A stretch of 64,000 nt of DNA, from NCBI RefSeq assembly GCF_030547685.1, contig NZ_JAUOQM010000048.1, forward strand, positions 1 to 64,000. Direction: 5' to 3'. Below the pieces are notes generated by a model. It had not been told where the DNA came from and made no database searches. It worked only from the letters and a program-made list of their open reading frames with translations. Made by a program: the position numbers and the translations under genes. The stretch's first letter is position 1. Every line of letters begins with the position of its first letter. This stretch comes from Gilvimarinus sp. 2_MG-2023. GTDB lineage: Bacteria > Pseudomonadota > Gammaproteobacteria > Pseudomonadales > Cellvibrionaceae. Shown here piece after piece: positions 37,221 through 44,617 of the stretch.

Positions 37221-37252
37221 AAAAAAGGCCCGGAATTTCCGGGCCTTTTTTT
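37221..37252. terminator. Bidirectional terminator between dnaE and deaD
   Basis: GGCCCGG-aattt-CCGGGCC has seven A residues on the left and seven T residues on the right. It serves both convergent genes: dnaE ends 44 bp before it and the deaD stop codon is 7 bp after it. Confidence 0.95.
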
Positions 37253-37258
37253 GATCGC

Positions 37259-38959
37259 TTAGGCTTGTTTCTTCTTGCCTTTAAACTTTGGCTTGCCTTT
37301 GCGTGGGGCAGGGCCTCGGTCAGCGCTTATGGATAACACTTGTCCACGCACATGAATACGTGCGATTTTTTGCTCTTGCGAGCCCGATAAGTCGGCAGGC
37401 AAATCGAGAGTTGAGAATTTATCAAACAACGTGATTTGACCAATTTGCTGGCTACTAAGACCCGCTTCGTTGGCGATTGCACCGACGATATCGCCTGGGC
37501 GAGCACCGTGAGTACGACCTACTTCAATACGAAAACGCTTCATGCCTTCATCTGGCGTTGAGCTGCGACGGCGGCGTTCGCCGCGATCAGCCCGCGGTCC
37601 ACTATCACGTTCGCGCTCACGCGAGGGTTTGATGTCGGCAAATTTTACTTGCAGCGGACGTTCTTTTTGCAGCATAAACGCCAAAGCTGTAGCGATGCGT
37701 TCTGGAGTTTCACCGGTCTCATTGGAGTAGTTGACCAATAATTCTTCGATAAAGCTCAGGTCGGTTTCGTTTTGCAGCACATCGGTTATGCCCTGCATGA
37801 ACTGACTGGTGCGGGCGTCAGTCACTGCGCTGCCGCTAGGCAGAGTCATTGGCTCAATACGTTTACCCGTGGTTTTTTCAATGGCGTACAGCAAGCGTTT
37901 TTCGCGTGGTGCTACAAACAAAATCGCCTTTCCTGAACGACCGGCACGACCAGTACGACCAATGCGGTGTACATAGGCTTCACTATCGTAAGGAATGTCA
38001 TAGTTCACAACATGGCTGATTCGAGTCACATCAATACCGCGTGCGGCAACGTCTGTGGCGATCAGGATATCCAGCTTGTTGTTTTTTAAGCGCTCAATGG
38101 CGCGCTCACGTAGCGCCTGATTCATGTCGCCGTTAATGGCCGCAGCACTGTAGCCTCGCGCCTCAAGCTTTTCGGCAAGCTCCACTGTGGCGGTTTTGGT
38201 GCGAACAAAAATAATCACACCGTCAAATTCTTCCACTTCCAGTATACGTGTCAGTGCATCTAGTTTATTAGTGCCGCTAACGGTCCAATAAGTTTGTTCG
38301 ATGTTCGTGCCGGTAGTGCTTTCCCGCGCCACTTTAATTTCTTGTGGGTCTTTTAAGTAAGTACTGGCAACACGACGAATTTCTTTCGGCATAGTGGCCG
38401 AGAACAGAGCCGTTTGGCGAGTACTTGGGGTGTGTTCTAAAATCCAGGACACATCATCGATAAAACCCATACGCAACATTTCATCGGCTTCATCGAGCAC
38501 TAAGTTACGCAGACCTGACAAGTCTAAGCTGCCACGGCGCAAGTGATCCATAACACGACCTGGGGTGCCGACAACAACTTGAGCGCCACGTTTAAGCTGA
38601 CGCAGTTGTCCGCGCATATCTTGACCGCCGTATAGCGGCAGTACCTGAAATCCGCTTAAGCCCTTGGCGTAACTGCTTAAGGCCTCGGCCACCTGAATGG
38701 CCAGTTCGCGAGTTGGGGCAAGCACCAAAGCTTGGGTGGTTTTATTAGTAGGGTCCAGCTGGGATAGCATGGGCAGGGCAAAGGCTGCGGTTTTACCGGT
38801 GCCGGTTTGCGCTAGGCCGACAATGTCGCGGCCTGAAAGCAGGGCTGGAATGGCCTCCGCTTGAATAGGAGAGGGGGTTTCGTAGCCGATTTTTTGCACA
38901 GCTTCGAGAACCGATTGGGCTAAACCCAAATCGGCAAAAGATAGATTTTCATTTTGCAT
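37259..38959 (-). CDS. deaD: DEAD-box ATP-dependent RNA helicase, DeaD/CsdA type
   Basis: RNA helicase for ribosome assembly and mRNA remodelling, commonly cold-induced. The 566 residues have the Q motif, AQTGTGKTAAFALP (motif I), PTRELAIQ (Ia), DEAD in VLDEADEMLRMGF (II), SAT (III) and HRIGRTGRAGRSG (VI). A DbpA/CsdA-type RNA-binding domain lies at about 470-545 (RFRIEVGRTHGARPGDIVGA). An Arg/Ser-rich linker (about 440-470) and a Lys-rich tail (KGKPKFKGKKK) flank it. The RNA-binding domain separates it from RhlE or SrmB. It has a promoter and a leader of about 290 nt upstream. Confidence 0.95.
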   Translation of the reverse strand: MQNENLSFADLGLAQSVLEAVQKIGYETPSPIQAEAIPALLSGRDIVGLAQTGTGKTAAFALPMLSQLDPTNKTTQALVLAPTRELAIQVAEALSSYAKGLSGFQVLPLYGGQDMRGQLRQLKRGAQVVVGTPGRVMDHLRRGSLDLSGLRNLVLDEADEMLRMGFIDDVSWILEHTPSTRQTALFSATMPKEIRRVASTYLKDPQEIKVARESTTGTNIEQTYWTVSGTNKLDALTRILEVEEFDGVIIFVRTKTATVELAEKLEARGYSAAAINGDMNQALRERAIERLKNNKLDILIATDVAARGIDVTRISHVVNYDIPYDSEAYVHRIGRTGRAGRSGKAILFVAPREKRLLYAIEKTTGKRIEPMTLPSGSAVTDARTSQFMQGITDVLQNETDLSFIEELLVNYSNETGETPERIATALAFMLQKERPLQVKFADIKPSRERERDSGPRADRGERRRRSSTPDEGMKRFRIEVGRTHGARPGDIVGAIANEAGLSSQQIGQITLFDKFSTLDLPADLSGSQEQKIARIHVRGQVLSISADRGPAPRKGKPKFKGKKKQA

Positions 38960-39249
38960 TCAAATAGTTCCATTCTGGCAAAAATAGCCAGTATTAGTGA
39001 GTCAGCCGCTAGTGGGCATGTTATGGAGCGTGGGCGCCTTGCGTGTCATTCCTGAAGGCACGGGCCTTCGCACATAACAGGAGCAGGTATTGACCTGCCG
39101 GGAGGACTGTAAGCACATCTCAAGGTGACATCCTGGAGCTTTTTTCTCCAATCAATCAGTAGTACCTCGATACACTTACTCAAGTCGCGTGTTGCGATCT
39201 TCACAGGGAGCGGCGCAATGGCCGAACAAAGGTGAGGCTTTACTGAAGG
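38960..39249 (-). promoter_or_regulatory. Long structured 5' leader of deaD
   Basis: Between the candidate promoter and the deaD ATG lie about 290 nt without an open frame. On the minus strand it has GAAGGC/GCCTTC near 39056, GCAGGT-caat-ACCTGC at 39084-39099 and GGAG-aaaaaag-CTCC near 39145. A CTGGC/GCCAG hairpin near 38978 lies just before the start codon. Long leaders are known for Escherichia deaD and other cold-shock genes; a temperature-responsive role here is inferred. Confidence 0.5.
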
Positions 39250-39255
39250 TGGCGA

Positions 39256-39284
39256 AGTATAGAGTATTGGTTAGCGTTTGACCA
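39256..39284 (-). promoter_or_regulatory. Candidate deaD promoter
   Basis: On the minus strand TGGTCA (complement 39279-39284) and TATACT (complement 39256-39261) are separated by exactly 17 bp. This is the best sigma-70 match between deaD and the divergent gene at 39334. Confidence 0.65.
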
Positions 39285-39333
39285 GCTATATTTTCATCTT
39301 TATGGTAATCTTAGGTGAATAAGAGGCAAATGC

Positions 39334-40170
39334 ATGACGGATAATCACCCCAAGCACCTATCGACCACCGCTTTGGCCAAGAAAATAGGCAAAGAGAGTA
39401 AAGAGCTGTTTATTCTGCTCGCCAACAGTGGCTGGATCGTAAAAGTAGAGAGTCATTGGCAGTTGACGGCCAAGGGGCGTTTTGAAGGGGGCACCTATGC
39501 CAACCACCCTCGGTTTGGCGAATATATTGTGTGGCCCGCCAGTATTAGCGAACATCCTGTACTGGGGCTGTTGCCGGAGGCGCCGCTCAGCGCTCGTACT
39601 TTGGCACAAAAAACGGGTTTACCTGCTCGTTTAATTAACCGTGTATTGGCGAATATTGGCTGGCTAAAACCTTATATTCACGGTTGGTTAGTGACGGATT
39701 TAGGAAAAGAAAAAGGAGGTCAGCAGCACGAGGGTGAAGCGAATGCGATCCCCTTTGTGACCTGGCCTGAAGTTATGTTAGAAGATGCGAGTTTCCAGCG
39801 GGCCGTGTCGGGATTAACGTTGGGGGCAACCCAGTGTTTGGATGGACACTCGGCTGAAGCACCGGCTTTAACTTGCATTGATAATTGGCTTTATACATTG
39901 GGAATCGCACATGCTGTTGAGTACACACTGTATATAAATAGTGATTCCTCAAGCAGTTGTGTCGTAGATTTTTACCTGCCCAGTGCCAACGCCGTTATTC
40001 TCTATTGGCCGGATGCACCCAGTCCCGATGTGTTGGCGACTAAGCTGGCGCAGCGTGAGAGTTTGTTGCACAGCCGCATCGCAATAATTGAACTTACGTT
40101 ATCGCAGCTCGATAATATTGATGAGCTACTAACGCGTGAGTTATTAAAGTTAGGCGTGGCGGTTTATTAG
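39334..40170 (+). CDS. Winged-helix protein with degenerate PD-(D/E)xK nuclease-like domain
   Basis: A 278-residue protein of uncharacterised function. Two related winged-helix-like modules are seen at about 9-70 (STTALAKKIGK...ANSGWI...HWQLTAKG) and 86-130 (SARTLAQKTGL...ANIGWL...GWLVTDLG). A C-terminal domain at about 180-278 has NWLYTLG, then VVDFYLPSANAVILYWPD, then IAIIELTLSQL. This resembles the DFYLP...IEYWG core of VSR/DUF559-type nucleases, but Leu replaces the Glu expected in IEYW, so catalysis is doubtful. Relatives in Shewanella-type genomes are, to my memory, annotated hypothetical or misannotated as glycerol kinase. It diverges from deaD and precedes the HIT gene by 53 bp. A DNA- or RNA-binding role is an inference. 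Confidence 0.72.
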   Translation: MTDNHPKHLSTTALAKKIGKESKELFILLANSGWIVKVESHWQLTAKGRFEGGTYANHPRFGEYIVWPASISEHPVLGLLPEAPLSARTLAQKTGLPARLINRVLANIGWLKPYIHGWLVTDLGKEKGGQQHEGEANAIPFVTWPEVMLEDASFQRAVSGLTLGATQCLDGHSAEAPALTCIDNWLYTLGIAHAVEYTLYINSDSSSSCVVDFYLPSANAVILYWPDAPSPDVLATKLAQRESLLHSRIAIIELTLSQLDNIDELLTRELLKLGVAVY

Positions 40171-40223
40171 CCCGTTCATTGAATGATCGATTGTCGTTTG
40201 ATGCAAATATTGAGAGGTGAAGT

Positions 40224-40613
40224 ATGGCGAGTGTTTTTTCTAAAATTATAGCGCGGGAGTTGCCTGGAAATTTTGTCTGGGAAGATGAAGAATCTGTGGC
40301 TATTATGACGATAGCACCACTCAAAAAAGGCCATGTGTTGGTGATTCCTAAACAGGAAGTAGATCACTGGTATGATTTGCCTGATGCCACCATTGCCCAC
40401 TTGTCAGTGGTGAGTAAAAAAGTAGCCAAGGCTATGCAGCAAGCCTTTCCGGCAACTCGCGTGGCTGTGATTATAGCCGGGCTTGAAGTGCCACACACAC
40501 ATTTGCATTTAATCCCTATGGATGAAATGCAAGAGCTTGATTTTGCCAACGCAAAACCTGCCGAGGCCGATGACCTGGCCCGTTACGCTGAAAAAATCAA
40601 AGCCTACCTCTAG
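40224..40613 (+). CDS. HIT-family nucleotide hydrolase/transferase
   Basis: A 129-residue histidine-triad protein. The signature PHTHLHLIP near residue 91 holds the three histidines, the middle one being the usual nucleophile. The N-terminal ASVFSKIIARELPGNFVWED and KKGHVLVIPK are standard for the Hint/HIT branch acting on nucleoside phosphoramidates or dinucleotides. GAGAGGTGAAGT precedes the ATG. It may be co-transcribed with the winged-helix gene upstream. The exact substrate is not visible. Confidence 0.93.
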   Translation: MASVFSKIIARELPGNFVWEDEESVAIMTIAPLKKGHVLVIPKQEVDHWYDLPDATIAHLSVVSKKVAKAMQQAFPATRVAVIIAGLEVPHTHLHLIPMDEMQELDFANAKPAEADDLARYAEKIKAYL

Positions 40614-40637
40614 CGGGTAACAAAATCTTTTGCTGGC

Positions 40638-41228
40638 TTATGCTGGAGATGCAGATAACACTGCCATAGTGCCGTGGTAAAAGCTAATCAGTGCAAAAAT
40701 AAGAAAAATCACAAACGCTGCTCGGTGAAACCATTGAATGGGAAATTTTTGCAGCAACCAGGCGCCACCGTAAATAGCAGGAATATTGGCAATAAGCATG
40801 CCCAGGGTAGTCCCCAGAATGACGGCCATTAACGCTTGTGAGTAATGGGCGGCCAAAAGGACTGTGGCAACCTGGGTTTTATCACCCATCTCGGCTAAGA
40901 AAAAGACAATACACGTGGCGCCGAAAGCGCCGAGCTTACTAAAACGTTGATCGTTCTCATCGACCTTATCGGGAATCAACGTCCACACCGCAACTGCGAG
41001 AAAACTGCAGCCAATTATCCAGGGTAGCCAAGTGTTCGGTATCCAGTGGGTAAGCTCCGCGCCTAGCCAAGCACTCAGGCCATGGTTTACTACCGTGGCG
41101 ACCAACACGCCGGCACAAATGAGCAATGGCTTGGCAAAGCGTGCTACTAACAAAATTGACAGTAGTTGCGTTTTGTCTCCAATCTCAGCAATAGCGACAG
41201 CCACTGTGGCGTTTATAAATGCGTCCAT
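40638..41228 (-). CDS. TMEM165/GDT1-family cation transporter
   Basis: A 196-residue inner-membrane protein with two copies of the UPF0016 motif: AIAEIGDKTQLLSILL near the N-terminus and FFLAEMGDKTQVATVLL near residue 110. About six transmembrane segments are seen. Characterised members (GDT1, MneA) move Mn2+ or Ca2+; manganese export is the likely bacterial role. I use the ATG at 41228, whose last complement base is shared with the upstream TGA stop codon (TGATG); a TTG at 41231 is the alternative. It is translationally coupled to the DUF3806 gene. No yybP-ykoY manganese riboswitch can fit before it because the genes overlap. Confidence 0.92.
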   Translation of the reverse strand: MDAFINATVAVAIAEIGDKTQLLSILLVARFAKPLLICAGVLVATVVNHGLSAWLGAELTHWIPNTWLPWIIGCSFLAVAVWTLIPDKVDENDQRFSKLGAFGATCIVFFLAEMGDKTQVATVLLAAHYSQALMAVILGTTLGMLIANIPAIYGGAWLLQKFPIQWFHRAAFVIFLIFALISFYHGTMAVLSASPA

Positions 41229-41761
41229 CAATAAATAGAATACTCACGCTTACCGCCATAGGGTAGCGGGGGCAGTGAGTCGGCGATTAGGTAGAGTGCC
41301 TCGAGATAGATTTTTTTCACGTCTGGCTTGAGGCCAACTTTCATACGTCTTGATAGCATGGTAACGGGAAACAAACACTCGTTAACACTCATGGCGCATA
41401 GGGCGCGCGAATGTCCTTTTTTATCTTCGTAAACTTTCCATTCCAGTTCGGACTCTTCATTCATTAACGCATCGCCCAAAGCGACGCCCAGAGCTTGCTG
41501 CATGGAGGTGTCTGACTGACTGATCAATTCGCGTTCGATAATGCGCTGCAAAGTAGTTAGATCAGCTTTAGTGCCGCGAATAGGTGCGCCAATCTTCTCT
41601 CCGGCTAGCCTGGCGATACGCTTGCGCTGGGTGTTTAAAAAACTTTCATCGGTCCAGCTTAAATCACGAATTTGCGGTGTTATGGATTGGGGCGGCTGGG
41701 CATAGGCAGTCGCAGTTGCCAGTAATGGAGCAATAAAAATTAATAACCATAATTTGTTCAT
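41228..41761 (-). CDS. Exported DUF3806-domain protein
   Basis: A 177-residue protein with a signal peptide (cleavage at AYA/QPPQS, residue 21). The mature part has the DUF3806 pattern: ALGVALGDALMNE, then WKVYEDKKGHSRALCA, then LFPVTMLSRRMKVG. The domain has no established function. The gene is sandwiched between the FMN glutamate-synthase-like gene (4-bp overlap, ATGA) and the TMEM165 gene (1-bp overlap), so the three are translated from one transcript. Two cysteines, in ALCAMSVNECLF, could form a periplasmic disulfide. Confidence 0.82.
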   Translation of the reverse strand: MNKLWLLIFIAPLLATATAYAQPPQSITPQIRDLSWTDESFLNTQRKRIARLAGEKIGAPIRGTKADLTTLQRIIERELISQSDTSMQQALGVALGDALMNEESELEWKVYEDKKGHSRALCAMSVNECLFPVTMLSRRMKVGLKPDVKKIYLEALYLIADSLPPLPYGGKREYSIY

Positions 41762-43311
41762 AAGATTTCCTCCGCCGTATCTGAATTCGAGGCCGAAACG
41801 TCAGTAGGGGCGCCATCATTGATTAAGCGAATGGGTTCTGGGTAGATTTCACTCATAGGCGCCGAGAGACCGCTCTGGGTGACAATATGGACGTGTTGGC
41901 GTTTTAATTTTCTAGGTTCGGACACACCACAAGCGTGGGCCAGCATGCCGACGCCATAAGTCATATTGCGTTGGTAATGAGCGACACGTTCAGCTTTGTC
42001 TTTAGGGACTAAGCCCCTCTGTAATTTCGGATCGTGAGTTGTCACCCCTGTAGGGCAGGTGTTTTTGTGACACTGCATCGCTTGTATGCAGCCCAAAGCA
42101 AACATAAAACCGCGGGCGCTCACCGTAAAATCCGCACCTGCGGCAATTGCCCAGGCGACCTTCGATGGAGTGATGAGTTTTCCCGATGCTATGATTTTAA
42201 TCCGTTCGCGTAGACCTGCTTCGGTTAGTAAATCGCAGACAAAAGGCAAGCTCTCTTTGAGCGGAAGTCCAACATAATCCATCAGTGGCTGGGGTGCGGC
42301 GCCTGTTCCGCCATCGCAACTGTCGATGGTGATAAAGTCGGGTGCACGGTCAATACCCCGTTGGGTAATGGCTGCCACTAAATCTTTTAACCATTGCTTG
42401 TCGCCAATGACTGACTTAAAACCGACCGGCTTGCCGGTGATTTCGCGTACATGCTCCAGCAAATCTAGCAGTTGCTCTACTGAGCGTATATCTGGGTGGC
42501 CATTGGGGCTGATGGACGCGTGACCTTCAACGATGCCGCGAATATCGGCAATTTCGCGAGAGACTTTTTCAGCCGGTAAGATACCACCCTTGCCGGGTTT
42601 TGCGCCCTGGCTGAGTTTAACCTCAAACATTTTCACTTGTTCTATGGCGGCCAGCCCGCGCAACTTATCATCACTGAGGTGCCCGTCTTTGTCTCGCACG
42701 CCATATTTTGCGGTACCAATTTGAAAAACAAGGTCGCAGCCACCTTCAAGGTGAAAAGGAGAGAGGCCGCCTTCGCCTGTATTTAGCCAACAGCCAGACT
42801 GTTTGGCGCCGGCCGACAGAGCTTTGATCGCCGGCGCAGACAGTGCCCCGTAACTCATGCCACTTATGCTAAACAGTGATTGAGTTGTATAGGGCTGGCG
42901 ACAATAGGGGCCCAGTGTGATATCAGCCGGTAGGGCCGCATCTTTTTCCAGTGTAGGGAAAGCGGCATTGAGAAACATGACTGAGCCCGCTGAGGACAGA
43001 TCTCGGGTGGAGCCAAAAGCAATGTTAGCATCAACATTCTTGGCCGAACGATACACCCAAGAACGTTCCGCTCGATTAAAAGGCATTTCTTCACGGTCCA
43101 TAGCAAAGAAATATTGCCGGAAAAATTCGCCAAGATGCTCGAAAATATACCGAAATCGACCAATAACCGGATAATTTCGTCGGATAGTATGAGAACTTTG
43201 GTTTACGTCAATAAAGTACAGAACGATAGCTGTAATAATCAGCGCAAAAATACCAATCGTTAGCGTTAGGGCGAACAAACCTAAAATTGTCAGAGTTATA
43301 CTGTTTTCCAT
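41758..43311 (-). CDS. Membrane-anchored FMN-binding glutamate-synthase-like protein
   Basis: A 517-residue stand-alone homologue of the FMN/synthase domain of glutamate synthase. One or two hydrophobic helices at the N-terminus (about 7-35) anchor it. The barrel (about 85-480) carries GQTGEGGLS-like sequence as LNTGEGGLSPFHLEGG, then QGAKPGKGGILP and DGGTGAAPQPLMDYVG. The Cys-rich motif QCHKNTCPTGVTTHDP matches the 3Fe-4S region of GltB-type proteins. It lacks the amidotransferase domain, so it is unlikely to be a complete GOGAT. The reaction is unknown; such proteins are widespread. It leads the three-gene operon with the DUF3806 and TMEM165 genes. Confidence 0.9.
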   Translation of the reverse strand: MENSITLTILGLFALTLTIGIFALIITAIVLYFIDVNQSSHTIRRNYPVIGRFRYIFEHLGEFFRQYFFAMDREEMPFNRAERSWVYRSAKNVDANIAFGSTRDLSSAGSVMFLNAAFPTLEKDAALPADITLGPYCRQPYTTQSLFSISGMSYGALSAPAIKALSAGAKQSGCWLNTGEGGLSPFHLEGGCDLVFQIGTAKYGVRDKDGHLSDDKLRGLAAIEQVKMFEVKLSQGAKPGKGGILPAEKVSREIADIRGIVEGHASISPNGHPDIRSVEQLLDLLEHVREITGKPVGFKSVIGDKQWLKDLVAAITQRGIDRAPDFITIDSCDGGTGAAPQPLMDYVGLPLKESLPFVCDLLTEAGLRERIKIIASGKLITPSKVAWAIAAGADFTVSARGFMFALGCIQAMQCHKNTCPTGVTTHDPKLQRGLVPKDKAERVAHYQRNMTYGVGMLAHACGVSEPRKLKRQHVHIVTQSGLSAPMSEIYPEPIRLINDGAPTDVSASNSDTAEEIL

Positions 43312-43398
43312 AGTCTTAGCTGGCTAGTACCTAGTGAAATCTCAGGCTATGATAGGGGTTTTTAGCGGGAAAATCATGTTTCTGGAGGCATATTTACC

Positions 43399-43716
43399 AT
43401 GCGAAATCTGTTGACGTTTGTGTTGTTTCTCGTGGTTGCCATTGAAGCGGGCTTGCTTTATCTGGGCCACCAGCGACAATTAGAGCTACAAGCTGACCTG
43501 GTGGAGCAGCAAAAGGCAATCACGGCTTTACAGGTGAAGGTGGATCAACAGGCTCAAACACTAGGTGCACTGGAAGACGAAACCGTCGGCGCTATGGTAC
43601 AAAAAGCTAATGCGGTAATCGTCGGTGGCTGGGATGCTATTGCCAACTCTGTCGAGGCGGAGCTGGATAAAGCTCGTCAAGCTTTAGAGCAATTAAATGA
43701 ACAATCCAATGACTAG
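43399..43716 (+). CDS. Small membrane-anchored coiled-coil protein, unknown function
   Basis: A 105-residue protein. An N-terminal hydrophobic helix (about 4-25, LLTFVLFLVVAIEAGLLYLG) is followed by a Gln/Glu/Leu heptad-rich coiled coil (about 28-60). A second helical segment begins near 82 (AELDKARQALEQLN). No family is recognised. It diverges from the FMN-protein gene and is followed after 57 bp by the AsmA-like gene on the same strand, with which it may be co-transcribed. A GGAGG lies about 11 nt upstream of the ATG. Confidence 0.75.
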   Translation: MRNLLTFVLFLVVAIEAGLLYLGHQRQLELQADLVEQQKAITALQVKVDQQAQTLGALEDETVGAMVQKANAVIVGGWDAIANSVEAELDKARQALEQLNEQSND

Positions 43717-43773
43717 GTTAATAAGCCGCGTTTATAGATGTGAGTTATGAATTTTTATTAAAAGGATGAAGTT

Positions 43774-44523
43774 ATGAAAGCGTTAAAAATTATTCTTATC
43801 ATATTAGCGGTTATCGTGCTGGTAGTCGGTGGGTGCTCGTATTGGGTGTATCGCAATATTGATGGATTTATCGTCTCGGCGATTGAGTCTACCGGATCCG
43901 ACGTCTTGCAAACCTCGGTTAATGTTGACGATGTTAATTTCAGTTTAAGTCAGGCTAGAACTGAATTGCATGGCTTCGAAATTGAAAACTATCCGGGATT
44001 TGATCAGCCAAATCTGTTTGCATTAAATCAGATTGCTGTTGATTTTGACCCTAATAGTGTGGAGTCGGGAGTATTGATCTTTGATGAAGTGTTGATCGAT
44101 GGGGTAACTTTAACCCTAGAACAACAAGCCAGTGGCAATACGAATATACAAGAGCTGAAAAAACGCTTAGATGCTTTAAGTAGTGGGCAGCAGTCTGAAG
44201 AGCAGGTAGAGGCTGATGGTGAACAACCTAAATTTATTATCCGTCAGCTTAAATTTACCAATGTTAAAACCGAGGTGTATTCTCCATTAATTGAGAATCA
44301 AAGCTATCAAATGCAAGATGTGATTCGTCGTGATTTGGGTGTCGAGAGCGGTGGTGTAACAGGTGCTGAACTAGCCGGGGAAGTTTTCCAGCCCTTTATT
44401 GATCAGGTTGAGGATCTCTTGCGCGATAAAGCCGGTGAGGAAATCAATCAGTTGCTGAAAGATAATCTATCGGACGAAGATGCGGAAAATCTCGATCAGC
44501 TCAATAAATTGCTCAATCAATAA
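43774..44523 (+). CDS. AsmA/DUF748-like periplasmic anchored protein
   Basis: A 249-residue protein resembling the N-terminal unit of AsmA-like proteins. A hydrophobic N-terminal helix (residues 3-24, ending VVGGCSYWVYRNIDGFI) is followed by VDDVNFSLSQARTELHGFEIENYPGF. The ALNQIAVDFDPNSV...FDEVLIDGVTLTLEQ repeat pattern of DUF748/AsmA-type beta strands comes next. The C-terminal 60 residues are acidic and helical. C21 could be a weak lipobox (VGGC), but a signal anchor is more typical. Bridge-like AsmA proteins are tied to lipid transport; this one is too short for that alone. RBS AAGGATGAAG. It ends at a terminator. Confidence 0.78.
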   Translation: MKALKIILIILAVIVLVVGGCSYWVYRNIDGFIVSAIESTGSDVLQTSVNVDDVNFSLSQARTELHGFEIENYPGFDQPNLFALNQIAVDFDPNSVESGVLIFDEVLIDGVTLTLEQQASGNTNIQELKKRLDALSSGQQSEEQVEADGEQPKFIIRQLKFTNVKTEVYSPLIENQSYQMQDVIRRDLGVESGGVTGAELAGEVFQPFIDQVEDLLRDKAGEEINQLLKDNLSDEDAENLDQLNKLLNQ

Positions 44524-44536
44524 TGCTTTAAAAGCC

Positions 44537-44573
44537 GCCGCCCTCTCTATTGATCGATAGGGCGGCCCTTTTT
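44537..44573 (+). terminator. Terminator of the AsmA-like gene
   Basis: GCCGCCCT (44537-44544) pairs with AGGGCGGC (44559-44566), followed by CCTTTTT. It separates this gene from the convergent bat operon. Confidence 0.85.
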
Positions 44574-44617
44574 AGTGTTAAGCAATACCATCGTACTCAC
44601 TCCCAAACTGATGGCCG

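Noticed and set aside
39334-40170. Glycerol kinase annotation for the winged-helix protein
   Set aside because: At 278 residues it is far too short and shows none of the FGGY kinase motifs.
40638-41761. Manganese riboswitch before the TMEM165 gene
   Set aside because: The gene overlaps the upstream DUF3806 gene, leaving no room for an untranslated regulatory RNA directly before it.
41758-43311. Complete glutamate synthase large subunit
   Set aside because: The N-terminal glutamine amidotransferase and central domains are missing and replaced by a membrane anchor.
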